From: Bradyrhizobium lablabi
GTDB lineage: Bacteria; Pseudomonadota; Alphaproteobacteria; Rhizobiales; Xanthobacteraceae
Reading direction: 5' to 3'
Assembly (NCBI RefSeq): GCF_001440475.1
Contig: NZ_LLYB01000040.1
Coordinates: 16,470 to 53,828, forward strand
DNA length: 37,359 bases
Shown: positions 25,389 through 33,184 of the stretch, piece by piece
Layout of the letters: every line of letters begins with the position of its first letter
Position numbering within the stretch: position 1 is the first letter of the stretch
The notes under the pieces: model-generated
Seen by the model: the letters and a program-made list of their open reading frames with translations, nothing else
The model's database searches: none
Told to the model about the DNA's origin: nothing
Program-made: the position numbers and the translations under genes

Positions 25389-25988
25389 CTAGTCGAACGC
25401 GACACCGATCCGCTTTTCGTTTCGCCAGGCAACCCGGCAGTGGCGACGCGTGTGAGTGCCCGAGATCACCAGCCAGAAGCTATCGGGAATGCCGAGTTGG
25501 CTGGCAACTTCAATCGCAGCGCCCGTATCCGATACGTTCCGGATGGTGCAGTCGATGACGCCGCCATTGAACTCGATCGATCCCGCCTTCAATACCCGGT
25601 GCCGGGGCGCCGCGCGATGGTTGTCCATAACCTGAAGCGGTTCAGCCGCCTTGGGCGTTGCTTCCTTCGCCGTTTGTTGCTGCAGCAGCCCTTGGGCGTG
25701 CAGTGTTGCGGTCTGGATGGTTTCGTCCGTCAGCGTGGGCCGGATTCTGGCCCAGGCGAGCCGGAAGCGGACCTGGCAGTCCTTGAAATTGATGGCGGGC
25801 CCCCGGTCATTGGGGGTCGGGGGAAGCCCATAGACCGAGCAGGCCCACCACCAGTGGGGGCCGTCCGCCTGCTTCATGATCCGCCCGACCGGGAAGCCGC
25901 GCCAGACCACCTCAAAGTCGTCGTCCTGGCGGGCGCCGCCAATGACGGTGGGCCGCAATGCAATCGTTTCCAGATCGTCAGTCGTCAT
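25389..25988 (-). CDS. PilZ domain protein, probable c-di-GMP receptor
   Basis: Protein of 199 residues with a C-terminal PilZ domain at about 124-199. The c-di-GMP-binding motifs are present: RxxxR at Arg125 and Arg129 (RAAPR), and [D/N]xSxxG at Asn151-Ser153-Gly156 (NVSDTG). The N-terminal 120 residues are not recognised; they contain HWWWACSVYGLPPTPNDRGPA and a Gln-rich helix at about 95-106. The ATG at 25988 has AGGGA upstream and is preferred over a GTG at 26036. It probably senses c-di-GMP to alter motility or exopolysaccharide. It converges on the small secreted gene and its own target is unknown. Confidence 0.85.
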   Translation of the reverse strand: MTTDDLETIALRPTVIGGARQDDDFEVVWRGFPVGRIMKQADGPHWWWACSVYGLPPTPNDRGPAINFKDCQVRFRLAWARIRPTLTDETIQTATLHAQGLLQQQTAKEATPKAAEPLQVMDNHRAAPRHRVLKAGSIEFNGGVIDCTIRNVSDTGAAIEVASQLGIPDSFWLVISGTHTRRHCRVAWRNEKRIGVAFD

Positions 25989-26153
25989 CGGATGTCCCTG
26001 ATCCGATTTTGGAGGCCGGACGATACCGTTAGTCACATCCGGGCGATCGGGACAATAGCCTGCCAGCCGAATACATTAGGTAAATTCCGATTCTGACAAT
26101 CCGGCGGGATCGGCTAATTGTGCCGCCGGTTCAGTTCCGGCTGGGGGAAGCCA

Positions 26154-26507
26154 ATGAATTTTCAGCGCATTTTATTATTGTTTGTGGTTCTGCTCGCCGC
26201 CGGCCTTGCCGGATCGTTCTACATGAACTGGAAGACGCTGGGGCAGCTTCGAACTGTAAAGGCCTTCGTCGAAGGTTCGGTCTTTGCCGATGCGGTCGCG
26301 GCCTGCGAGCGGGTGCAAAGCACGACCCCGTTCAAATGGACCGACGGCAAGCGGACCGCGGTCATCGGGGTGACGTCCGTCAAGCTGAACAAGGATACGA
26401 TCATCCCGAGCTACACGCTGGTCGCCGATAGCGTCTATTGCGACTATGACCCGATCAAGAAAAAGGCCGATATCGGCTCGAACTTCCTGGAACGGGAGAC
26501 ATTCTAG
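26154..26507 (+). CDS. Membrane-anchored protein of unknown function (117 aa)
   Basis: No family recognised. One N-terminal hydrophobic helix (about 5-22, RILLLFVVLLAAGLAGSF) acts as a signal anchor or signal peptide. The rest is a compact domain with paired cysteines (ACERV near 52 and SVYCDYD near 97), so it is likely periplasmic and possibly disulfide-bonded. The start is supported by GGGGGAAG upstream of the ATG at 26154. A methyltransferase gene follows 27 bp later on the same strand and may be co-transcribed. Confidence 0.7.
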   Translation: MNFQRILLLFVVLLAAGLAGSFYMNWKTLGQLRTVKAFVEGSVFADAVAACERVQSTTPFKWTDGKRTAVIGVTSVKLNKDTIIPSYTLVADSVYCDYDPIKKKADIGSNFLERETF

Positions 26508-26534
26508 ACGCGGGAATGGCGTGCGGATTTGGAA

Positions 26535-27143
26535 ATGGCGTCGAAAGAAGCCGAGGCGATCATTGACCTGTACCAGCGCAAGGCGCGGGACTGGATCGAG
26601 AGCCGCGCACGCACCAAGCTTATTGAAAAGCCCTGGCTCGACCGTTTCCGCCTGCTGTTGCCGCCGGCAGGCCAGATCCTCGATCTCGGTTGCGGCTCCG
26701 CCGTGCCGATGGCCGCCTATCTGATCGAGCTTGGTCATCCCGTCACTGGCGTGGATTCCTCACCGGCCATGATCGAGGCCTGTCGAGAGCATTTTCCCAA
26801 GCAGGAATGGATTGTCGCCGATATGCGCAAGCTTGCCTTGCGGCGGCAGTTTTCCGGCATCCTGGCGTGGGACAGTTTCTTTCATCTCTCTTACGGCGAC
26901 CAACGCCGGATGTTTCCGGTGTTTCGAGAGCACGCAGCGCGAGACGCGGCGCTGATGTTCACCAGCGGTCCTGTGCATGGCGAGGCGATCGGGGATTTCG
27001 CCGGCGAGCCCCTCTATCATGCAAGCCTGGATCCCGCTGAATATCGTTCATTGCTCGATCAGAGCGGGTTTCGTGTGGTCTCGCATATCGCCGAAGATCC
27101 CGATTGCGGCGGCCACACCATCTGGCTCGCGCAACGCATTTGA
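26535..27143 (+). CDS. Class I SAM-dependent methyltransferase
   Basis: Rossmann-fold methyltransferase of 202 residues. Motif I is ILDLGCGSAVPMAAYL (about 47-62), followed by the acidic end of strand 2 (VTGVDSSPAMIEACREHFP, Asp near 73) and the motif-II-like FSGILAWDSFFHLSYGDQRRMF. It resembles small stand-alone methyltransferases in the Methyltransf_11/25 group. The substrate cannot be told from sequence. I used the ATG at 26535 and not the TTG six bases upstream. It lies on the same strand as the preceding small gene, and mtnK follows after 142 bp. Confidence 0.88.
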   Translation: MASKEAEAIIDLYQRKARDWIESRARTKLIEKPWLDRFRLLLPPAGQILDLGCGSAVPMAAYLIELGHPVTGVDSSPAMIEACREHFPKQEWIVADMRKLALRRQFSGILAWDSFFHLSYGDQRRMFPVFREHAARDAALMFTSGPVHGEAIGDFAGEPLYHASLDPAEYRSLLDQSGFRVVSHIAEDPDCGGHTIWLAQRI

Positions 27144-27240
27144 GACGCCGGGGCAAAATCGGGGCGGTGAACGCGCTGGCCGCCGGCCGCGCCTTGCGGC
27201 TATGATCCGGTCAACAAAGGCTGGCTCAAGTTTCCTGAAA

Positions 27241-27261
27241 CGGGAGTGACCGCAACTCCCG
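27241..27261 (+). promoter_or_regulatory. Short hairpin upstream of mtnK
   Basis: CGGGAGT (27241-27247) pairs with ACTCCCG (27255-27261) around a 7-base loop, 25 bp before the mtnK start. It might be part of a leader structure. It does not match the SAM riboswitch consensus patterns I know, so any regulatory role is a guess. Confidence 0.3.
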
Positions 27262-27285
27262 GGCGCCGGCAACGGGGGGACCACG

Positions 27286-28596
27286 ATGAGTTCACAGCGC
27301 CGATCGTCGGCCGATCCGCGGCAGGACGAATATCGAATTCTGCATGAGGCCGATCTGCGGGATTATCTCGCAGGGATTCCCGAGGTCGCGGTTCGGCTCG
27401 GCGGTGCTCCGGCGTCATGGTCGATCAGCGAGGTCGGCGACGGCAACCTCAATCTCGTGTTCATCGTCAAGGGCGGGGCGGGCGGCGTCGCCGTCAAGCA
27501 GGCGCTGCCCTATGTGCGGCTTGTCGGCGAGAGCTGGCCGCTGCCGCTGTCGCGCTCGCATTACGAATATCTGGCGCTGACGCATCAGGCGCGGCTCGCG
27601 CCGGGGCTGGTGCCTGCGGTGCTGCATCACAACGAGGCGCTCGCGCTCGTCGTCATGGAATTGCTCGAGCCGCATATCATCATGCGCAAGGGGCTGGTGG
27701 CCGGCACGCTCTATCCGCGCTTTGCCGGGGATATCACGACGTTTCTGGCGCGGACGCTGTTTTTCTCTTCCGATCTGGCGGTAACCGCTGCGCACAAGAA
27801 GGAGGGGATTGCCGCCTTCGCCGGCAACCATGCACTCTGCAAGATCACCGAGGACCTGATCTTCACCGATCCCTACCGCGTGGCCGAGCAGAACCACTGG
27901 ACCGAGCCGTGGCTCGATGCGACCGCGGCGGCCTTTCGCGAAGACCTCGACCTGCATGCGGCGATCTCACGGCTGAAGCTCAAATTCATGGCCTCTCCGG
28001 AAGCCCTGATCCATGGCGACCTCCACACCGGCTCGATCATGGTGACGGACAGCGCGACCATGGTGATCGATCCTGAGTTCGCGTTCTACGGACCGATGGG
28101 GTTCGATCTCGGCGCGGTCATCGCCAATCTCCTGATGGCCTATCTGGCGTCCGCCGGTCACGAGCGTTCGCCGGGCGAACGGCGGCTGTTTGAGGCCTGG
28201 GTGCTGGAAACGATCGAAGACGTCTGGACCGAGTTCGCCAGCGAGTTTCTCGAACTCTGGCGCACGGAAGGCCATGGCGACGCCTACCCGCGAACGCTGT
28301 TTCCCGGCGAGGCAGGAGCTGCGCATCTGGAGGCCGAGCGGCAGGCCTATATGGCGCGGCTGTTCCGCGACACCGTCGGATTCTCGGCCGCCAAAATCAT
28401 CCGCCGCATTCTGGGGCTCGCCCACAACATTGATTTCGAACTGATCGAAGACCCGAAGCGGCGGGCGATCTCCGAGGCACGCAGCCTGCGGCTGGCGCGC
28501 GCGATGATGGTGGATGCGGCTTCGTTTCCAACGATCGGTGCCGTGACGAAAGCGGCACGCGAGGCCCGCGACTGGCAGCCGGATTTCGCCAAATGA
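27286..28596 (+). CDS. mtnK: S-methyl-5-thioribose kinase
   Basis: Cytoplasmic kinase of 436 residues that phosphorylates methylthioribose in the methionine salvage pathway. Family marks are EVGDGNLNLVFIVKG, the nucleotide-binding loop, then KQALPYVRLVGESWPL, the catalytic HGDLHTGSIMV (His243, Asp245) and the metal-binding DPEFAFYGPMGFDLGAVIAN (Asp262). The C-terminal part ends MVDAASFPTIGAVTKAARE. A strong GGGGGGA site precedes the ATG. The isomerase mtnA, its usual partner, is not in this window. A decayed copy of residues 356-409 lies at 29991-30152, which implies a second copy once existed nearby. Confidence 0.95.
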   Translation: MSSQRRSSADPRQDEYRILHEADLRDYLAGIPEVAVRLGGAPASWSISEVGDGNLNLVFIVKGGAGGVAVKQALPYVRLVGESWPLPLSRSHYEYLALTHQARLAPGLVPAVLHHNEALALVVMELLEPHIIMRKGLVAGTLYPRFAGDITTFLARTLFFSSDLAVTAAHKKEGIAAFAGNHALCKITEDLIFTDPYRVAEQNHWTEPWLDATAAAFREDLDLHAAISRLKLKFMASPEALIHGDLHTGSIMVTDSATMVIDPEFAFYGPMGFDLGAVIANLLMAYLASAGHERSPGERRLFEAWVLETIEDVWTEFASEFLELWRTEGHGDAYPRTLFPGEAGAAHLEAERQAYMARLFRDTVGFSAAKIIRRILGLAHNIDFELIEDPKRRAISEARSLRLARAMMVDAASFPTIGAVTKAAREARDWQPDFAK

Positions 28597-28660
28597 GGGC
28601 GGCGCCAGTGAGGGCGTTTGCTGACAGGCCAGCGCCCAAATGCATCCTGTCCGGGGCTAT

Positions 28661-29209
28661 CTAATCTCCCGCATGCGCGCGCCATGCACGCGCCTTCGCT
28701 GTCGTCTCTTCGACGAAAATGGTCTTGCCGTTTCGATAGGCCGCGATGTTGTCGTTTGATGAGGCTGCAAGCGCGCGCTTGATATCGGCGTAGGCCATGG
28801 CCGTCTCAGGATGTGCGCGAAGATAGTCGCGAAACACCAGAAATGCTTCCCAGCGAGGATTGGACGACTCCATCAAATGGATATGGTGGGTCCATGGTCC
28901 CGGAGGCCCCTTGCGGAAGAACATCTCGCCAGGGAGCCACGACGCGTATTCGGGCAGGTATCTGTAGCCGAGCGCCTCAATCGGCTCGATGCATCGTTTT
29001 CTCGCCTCTTCAAGGCTGGGCACACCGACTAGCAGGTCGATGATGGGTTTCGATGGGAGACCTGGGATCGCCGTGCTGCCCATGTGTTCAATGGACAAAG
29101 CGAACGAACCGAGAGCGATCTTGATCCTCATGCGCTCCTGCTCGAACAGCATCGGCCAATTCGGATCGTAGTCCGCGACAACAATTGACCCGGCCCCGTA
29201 TTTCTCCAT
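28661..29209 (-). CDS. GrpB/UPF0157 family nucleotidyltransferase-fold protein
   Basis: Protein of 182 residues in the GrpB (UPF0157) family, which has a nucleotidyltransferase-like fold. The family core is seen: VVADYDPNWPMLFEQERMRI, then IEHMGSTAIPGLPSKPIIDLLVGV, which contains the HxGSTAVPG motif and the Asp pair, and HHIHLMESSNPRWEAFLVFRDYLRAHPE. I used the ATG at 29209 (MEKYGAGSIVV) because the longer start is a GTG with no ribosome site. Biochemical role is unclear in the family. It points away from the following plus-strand gene. Confidence 0.88.
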   Translation of the reverse strand: MEKYGAGSIVVADYDPNWPMLFEQERMRIKIALGSFALSIEHMGSTAIPGLPSKPIIDLLVGVPSLEEARKRCIEPIEALGYRYLPEYASWLPGEMFFRKGPPGPWTHHIHLMESSNPRWEAFLVFRDYLRAHPETAMAYADIKRALAASSNDNIAAYRNGKTIFVEETTAKARAWRAHAGD

Positions 29210-29502
29210 GCGCAGCCCCGATTGCGTTTCGCGGCACTGTATCACAGAGGTAGCGGTTGGGGCATCACTAGCGGGTTATCGCTTCGAGTTGCCGAACCCC
29301 CCGTTACCGCTGAAGCATGCGCGCCCGCGGGTGACGGCGTCTCCCATGGTTCCAGAATTAACCGCCAGCGCGGACATAAAGGTTAAACGGCAAGCTTAAT
29401 CAGGGGATTTGGTTTGCTCGCCTCCACGGGAGAGCTAACCGTCTAAGTCGCATTTCGAGAGATTTTTGTCTCTGCTCACGTTTTCATTCAGGGAGCACCC
29501 CC

Positions 29503-29976
29503 GTGGTACGTCCAGCAAAACCGCCGATTTTGGATGCGATTGATCTCGAACGCGAGATTGAAAAAGAGTTTCGCAAACTGCCTCACGAATCCGGGCCGAC
29601 CGAATTCGCGCCGCCCTCCGTGCGCGCTCCCGATCTGGGGATGCCGGATTATGTGGAACACAGCGACGGCGCCACGGAGATCGGCCGGCTGTCGGCGGAA
29701 GCTGTCGTCCGCGAATATGAAGCTGCGGCAAAGGACATCGAGGCGCTGGGCGTCGAGCTCGTTGAGCAGGCCAGGCAATGCGAAGCCATGACCCGCGAGG
29801 CGCTTGCGGTGACCGAAGAGCTGAAGGAAACCGCAGCGCGCTATCGCGCCGAGGCCAAGCGCGTCTTCCTTCAAATCGAGAACTGTTCGCTGGTGACGGC
29901 GGAAGTCCGCAAGATCTGCGAGGAAATGAAGGACAAGATCGCAGCTCCGGCCAAGGTCGAAGCCAAGGCCGAATAG
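29503..29976 (+). CDS. Coiled-coil protein of unknown function (157 aa, GTG start)
   Basis: No named family. The product starts VRPAKPPILDAIDLEREIEKEFRKLP, then has a Pro-rich linker and a long helical part (about 64-145) rich in Glu, Ala, Lys and Arg with heptad spacing, so it is likely coiled coil. There is no signal peptide or membrane helix. The GTG start is supported by GGGAG ten bases upstream. The Glu/Lys-rich tail ends PAKVEAKAE. It is immediately followed by the mtnK remnant. It resembles conserved hypothetical proteins of the Bradyrhizobium group, but I cannot assign a role. Confidence 0.75.
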   Translation: MVRPAKPPILDAIDLEREIEKEFRKLPHESGPTEFAPPSVRAPDLGMPDYVEHSDGATEIGRLSAEAVVREYEAAAKDIEALGVELVEQARQCEAMTREALAVTEELKETAARYRAEAKRVFLQIENCSLVTAEVRKICEEMKDKIAAPAKVEAKAE

Positions 29977-29990
29977 GGCTGAAGCTCCAT

Positions 29991-30152
29991 ATGGAGCGGC
30001 CCTTCCGCGAGAGCGTCGGGTTCTAGGCGGCGTAGATGGTCCGCTGCGTTTCGGGCCTCGCCCATGGCGTTGAGTTCAAACTGATCGAAGACCCGAAGCG
30101 GTGCGCGGCCTCGGAGGCGAGAAGCCTGCGGCTCGCGCGTGCAATCGTGGTC
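29991..30152 (+). pseudogene. Decayed 3' fragment of a methylthioribose kinase gene (mtnK remnant)
   Basis: Reading from 29991 in one frame gives 54 codons that align without gaps to residues 356-409 of the intact MtnK at 27286-28596. I count 35 identities, with LIEDPKR and SEARSLRLARA kept exactly. Two in-frame TAG codons, at positions 12 and 15, disable it. Nothing upstream matches the first 355 residues of MtnK, and the alignment fades after codon 54. There is no start site of its own. It is a fossil of a second mtnK copy, either a local duplicate or the remnant of an older allele displaced by recombination. Confidence 0.85.
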
Positions 30153-30194
30153 GCGCTTATCCATCTGTTCGGTTACGTTGACCAGTACCCATCG

Positions 30195-30250
30195 CTACAG
30201 GTGCGCAACTGAGGTAGAAACGCTGACCCTTCTTTTCCTTGCACCTGTAG
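30195..30250. repeat. 10-bp inverted repeat with 36-base spacer
   Basis: CTACAGGTGC at 30195-30204 is the exact reverse complement of GCACCTGTAG at 30241-30250. Outside it the pairing ends quickly. No target-site duplication or transposase trace is visible, so calling it a mobile-element end would be speculative. It could form a stem in RNA. Confidence 0.55.
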
Positions 30251-30393
30251 AGCGTCGCAGCCCTCTGAAGGGAAAGCAACGGCTTCCAATCCATAAATCG
30301 ACCGCGAGCATTGTGAATTGACCGACGCTTGCGGTTGGGGAAAATGTAGAAAGATCGCGTAAGTGCTGGTCCTCTGGACAAAGAGCCGCGCAC

Positions 30394-31149
30394 ATGACCC
30401 TTGATCCAATCCATCAGTTCAACATCAACAACCTCTTCACGATCGGCCACATCGGCGGTCACACGATCTCTTTCACCAACTCAACAGCCTATATGTTGCT
30501 CACGGTGGCGGTGATTTGCTTGCTGGCTATACGCGGTATGAAAGGCCGGCAACTGGTGCCCGGCCGCTTCCAGTCGGCGGCCGAATTGAGCTACGTGTTC
30601 GTGGCCACCATGATCCGGTCCACCGCGGGCGAGGACGGCATGAAGTTCTTCGCGCTGGTGTACTGTCTGTTCATGTTCATTCTGGTCGCGAACGTGATCA
30701 GCATCATTCCCTACACCTTCACGGTCACGAGCCACATCATCGTCACCGCATCGTTCGCGTTGCTGGTGTTCTTCACGGTGCTGATCTACGGCTTCTATAA
30801 GAACGGGCTGAAGTTCTTCAGGATCTTCGTGCCGCCTGGCGTTCCCGGCTACATACTGCCGCTGGTCGTCGCGATCGAGGTCATCTCGTTCCTGTCGCGG
30901 CCGCTGTCGCACAGCGTGCGTCTGTTCGCCAACATGCTGGCGGGTCATATCACACTGAAGGTGTTCGCCGGCTTCGTCGCCTTGCTCGGCACCTCGCTCG
31001 GCACCATCGGTTGGATCGGCGGCATAGCGCCGCTCGCATTGACCGTTGCGCTGACCGCGCTTGAATTGCTGGTGGCGTTCCTGCAGGCCTATGTTTTTGC
31101 GATCCTGACCTGCATCTATCTCAACGACGCGCTTCATGGGGGACACTAG
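30394..31149 (+). CDS. atpB: Solitary F0F1 ATP synthase subunit a
   Basis: Proton-channel subunit a of the membrane F0 sector, 251 residues, five to six helices. It starts like alphaproteobacterial AtpB (LDPIHQFNINNLFTIGHIGG), has the essential channel arginine (Arg176 in SHSVRLFANMLAGHI) and the C-terminal ELLVAFLQAYVFAILTCIYLNDALH. The frame is intact and the key residue is present. It is alone: no atpI, atpE or atpF gene lies on either side, where the normal locus carries them together. It may therefore be a second, diverged copy, or the only copy displaced from its operon; which one cannot be told here. An EF-G-like fragment converges on it 14 bp later. Confidence 0.93.
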   Translation: MTLDPIHQFNINNLFTIGHIGGHTISFTNSTAYMLLTVAVICLLAIRGMKGRQLVPGRFQSAAELSYVFVATMIRSTAGEDGMKFFALVYCLFMFILVANVISIIPYTFTVTSHIIVTASFALLVFFTVLIYGFYKNGLKFFRIFVPPGVPGYILPLVVAIEVISFLSRPLSHSVRLFANMLAGHITLKVFAGFVALLGTSLGTIGWIGGIAPLALTVALTALELLVAFLQAYVFAILTCIYLNDALHGGH

Positions 31150-31163
31150 GTGGACCCGGCATG

Positions 31164-32054
31164 TCAGGCACGCATGCCTATTGCGGGCCGAAATGGTGGA
31201 TCGCTTTCGGGCAAGGGAACGGGGGTGTAGTGATCGAATTGCATTGTGAACGTCGCGCGTCCCTGGCTGATCGAGCGTAGGTTGTTCACGTACCCGAACA
31301 TGTTCATGAGCGGCACTATCGCATTGATGACGTTGGCGTTGCGCCTTTGTATCTGGCCGCGCCGCAAATTCAGGTCGCCGATGACGGCGTCGGCATAGTC
31401 GTCCGTGGTCACCACTTCGACCTTCATGATCGGCTCGAGCAGGACGGACTTGCCCTTCAGCAGCGCTTCGCGGAACGCAGTGCGCGATGCGATTTCGAAG
31501 GCCTGCGCCGAGGAATCGACGTCGTGGAACTTGCCGTCGATGAGCTGCACCTTGACATCGACCACCGGGAAGCCGGCGACCACGCCGGACGGGAGCACGC
31601 TCTCAACGCCTCTTTCGACTCCGGGGACGTATTCTCTCGGCACCGCGCCGCCGACGATCTTCGATTCAAACTCGTAGCCCTTGCCGGGCTCGTTCGGCTC
31701 GACGACCAGCGTCACCGCCGCGAATTGACCGGCACCTCCGCTCTGTTTCTTGTAGGTGTAGCTGTGCTCGACGCGCCTGGTGACACGCTCGCGGAATGCC
31801 ACCTGCAGCGCGCCGATATTGGTGTCTATCTGGTAGGTACGCCTGAGGTTGTCGATCTTGGTATCGAGATGGAGTTCGTCCATGCCCTTGAGGATGGTCT
31901 GGCCGGACTCACGGTCGGTCGACACACGGAACGACGGATCTTCGGCCGTCAGATTCGCCAACGCAACATCGAGCCTCTCTCGGTCGTTGTTTGATTTCGG
32001 TTCGATCGCGACTTCGACCAGCCACGGCGGCTGCGTGTGGATGTCATCCGCCAT
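31164..32054 (-). CDS. EF-G-like protein with domains III-V only, no GTPase domain
   Basis: 296 residues matching the C-terminal portion of elongation factor G. It begins at domain III ([32 protein letters not shown]) and runs through domain IV ([75 protein letters not shown]) to domain V ([37 protein letters not shown]). The GTPase domain and domain II (about 400 residues) are absent, and no remnant of them is recognised upstream. Near [13 protein letters not shown] the loop is shortened relative to the usual GQIQGQDMRGNANVINA, a deletion of about four residues. The frame is intact and the ATG has GGGATTG upstream. It is either a degenerating fusA duplicate or a maintained partial paralogue. 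Confidence 0.88.
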   Translation of the reverse strand: MADDIHTQPPWLVEVAIEPKSNNDRERLDVALANLTAEDPSFRVSTDRESGQTILKGMDELHLDTKIDNLRRTYQIDTNIGALQVAFRERVTRRVEHSYTYKKQSGGAGQFAAVTLVVEPNEPGKGYEFESKIVGGAVPREYVPGVERGVESVLPSGVVAGFPVVDVKVQLIDGKFHDVDSSAQAFEIASRTAFREALLKGKSVLLEPIMKVEVVTTDDYADAVIGDLNLRRGQIQRRNANVINAIVPLMNMFGYVNNLRSISQGRATFTMQFDHYTPVPLPESDPPFRPAIGMRA

Positions 32055-32136
32055 CGCTCAATCCCAAATCTTCGATCATCCGACCAGTGAGTAGGTCGCA
32101 AGGGGATGATACCCGGTTTCATCGACGATGGCGCGT

Positions 32137-33174
32137 TTATTCGGCCGTCCGTTCCCGCAATCGCTGCGCATAGACGTTGATGATCAGCGCCGCCAGCAGG
32201 ATCAGGCCGCGGATCAGGATTTTCAGAAAACTGTCGATGTTGACGTGGTCGAGCCCGTTGTTGAGGACGCCGAGCACGAACAGGCCGACGATGGTGTTGC
32301 CGATGCCGCCGCGGCCACCGAACAGGCTGGTGCCACCGACCACGACGGCGGCGATGGAATCCAGAAGATAGGTGTCGAACTCGTTCTGCTGCGCGCTGCC
32401 GAAATGCGCGACGCCGAGCATGCCGCCGATGCCGGCGCAGACGGCCGAGATCACCATCACGCTGCCGAGGATGAGCTTGACGTTGAGGCCGGAATATTCG
32501 GCGGCCTCGCGATTTCCACCGACCATGTAGACGTAACGGCCGAAGCGGGTGTAGGTCAGCACCAGATGGCCGCCGAGCAGCATCGCTGCTGCCACGATCA
32601 CGATCCAGGGTACTCCGCCGATCGACGTCGATCCGAGCGTCGAGACCAGCGGCGGCACCTTGTAGGCGATTTGCCCGCGCACGAGCAGCGCCGAGATGCC
32701 GGCCGCGATCTGCATCATTGCCAGCGTCATGATGAAGGAGGGGATGCCGATCACGGTCAGCCCGAACGCGTTGACGAGGCCGAGCAGGGCGCAGAGCGCC
32801 AGCGCCAGCAGGATCGCGGCCCATCCGGGCATCGGGACATTGGCGATGTTGACGTAGGATTCCTGCAGCGTGAAATAGGCGACTGCAATGCCGGTGACGT
32901 TGGCAATCGCGGCGATCGAGAGATCGATCTCGGCGCAGAGGATCACGAAGGTGAGGCCGACGGCGATGATGCCGGTGACCGAGATCTGCGTCAGGATGTT
33001 GCCGAGATTGTCGAGCGTGGCGAAGGAGGGGCTTGCCACCGCAAAGAAGGAAAACAGGCAGATGAGCGTCAGGAACGGCGCGATGTTGCGCATCTGGGAG
33101 CGCAGTATCGCGGCGAGCCGGTGCGGGCGTTTGCGGTCCGAAGCGGGGACTGTCACGCTTTCACCTGAAGTCAT
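32137..33174 (-). CDS. Sugar ABC transporter permease (RbsC-like)
   Basis: Inner-membrane permease of the carbohydrate-uptake-2 type (BPD_transp_2 family), 345 residues, about eight to ten helices. Characteristic stretches are LTFVILCAEIDLSIAAIANVTGIAVAYF and GGNREAAEYSGLNVKLILGSVMVISAVCAGIGGML, followed by AAVVVGGTSLFGGRGGIGNTIVGLFVLGVLNNGL. The ATG at 33174 has GAGGAG upstream; longer starts do not. It ends the ABC operon after the binding protein and ATPase genes, spaced 10 bp from the latter. It pairs with the double ATPase as a homodimer. Confidence 0.93.
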   Translation of the reverse strand: MTSGESVTVPASDRKRPHRLAAILRSQMRNIAPFLTLICLFSFFAVASPSFATLDNLGNILTQISVTGIIAVGLTFVILCAEIDLSIAAIANVTGIAVAYFTLQESYVNIANVPMPGWAAILLALALCALLGLVNAFGLTVIGIPSFIMTLAMMQIAAGISALLVRGQIAYKVPPLVSTLGSTSIGGVPWIVIVAAAMLLGGHLVLTYTRFGRYVYMVGGNREAAEYSGLNVKLILGSVMVISAVCAGIGGMLGVAHFGSAQQNEFDTYLLDSIAAVVVGGTSLFGGRGGIGNTIVGLFVLGVLNNGLDHVNIDSFLKILIRGLILLAALIINVYAQRLRERTAE

Positions 33175-33184
33175 GTCGGTCTCC

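Larger units (their letters stand above)
29977..30393. other. 417-bp stretch without an intact gene before atpB
   Basis: Positions 29991-30152 hold the mtnK remnant. The rest (30153-30393) has no recognisable gene. It contains a 10-bp perfect inverted repeat (30195-30204 with 30241-30250) and must supply the atpB promoter. A minus-strand open frame here encodes CKEKKGQRFYLSC, which has a spaced Cys pair and might be a fragment of an unknown small protein; I could not support it further. Confidence 0.5.

Noticed and set aside
27144..27285. Leader of mtnK considered as a SAM riboswitch
   Set aside because: No match to the SAM-I, SAM-II or SAM/SAH conserved cores I know; only a 7-bp hairpin is present.
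30195..30250. Inverted repeat considered as insertion-sequence or MITE ends
   Set aside because: Only 10 bp pair, no target-site duplication is visible and no transposase fragment lies nearby.
30157..30462. Possible minus-strand small protein with a spaced Cys pair (CKEKKGQRFYLSC) in the gap before atpB
   Set aside because: It overlaps the start of atpB on the other strand, has no ribosome site and no recognised relative; kept only as a note.
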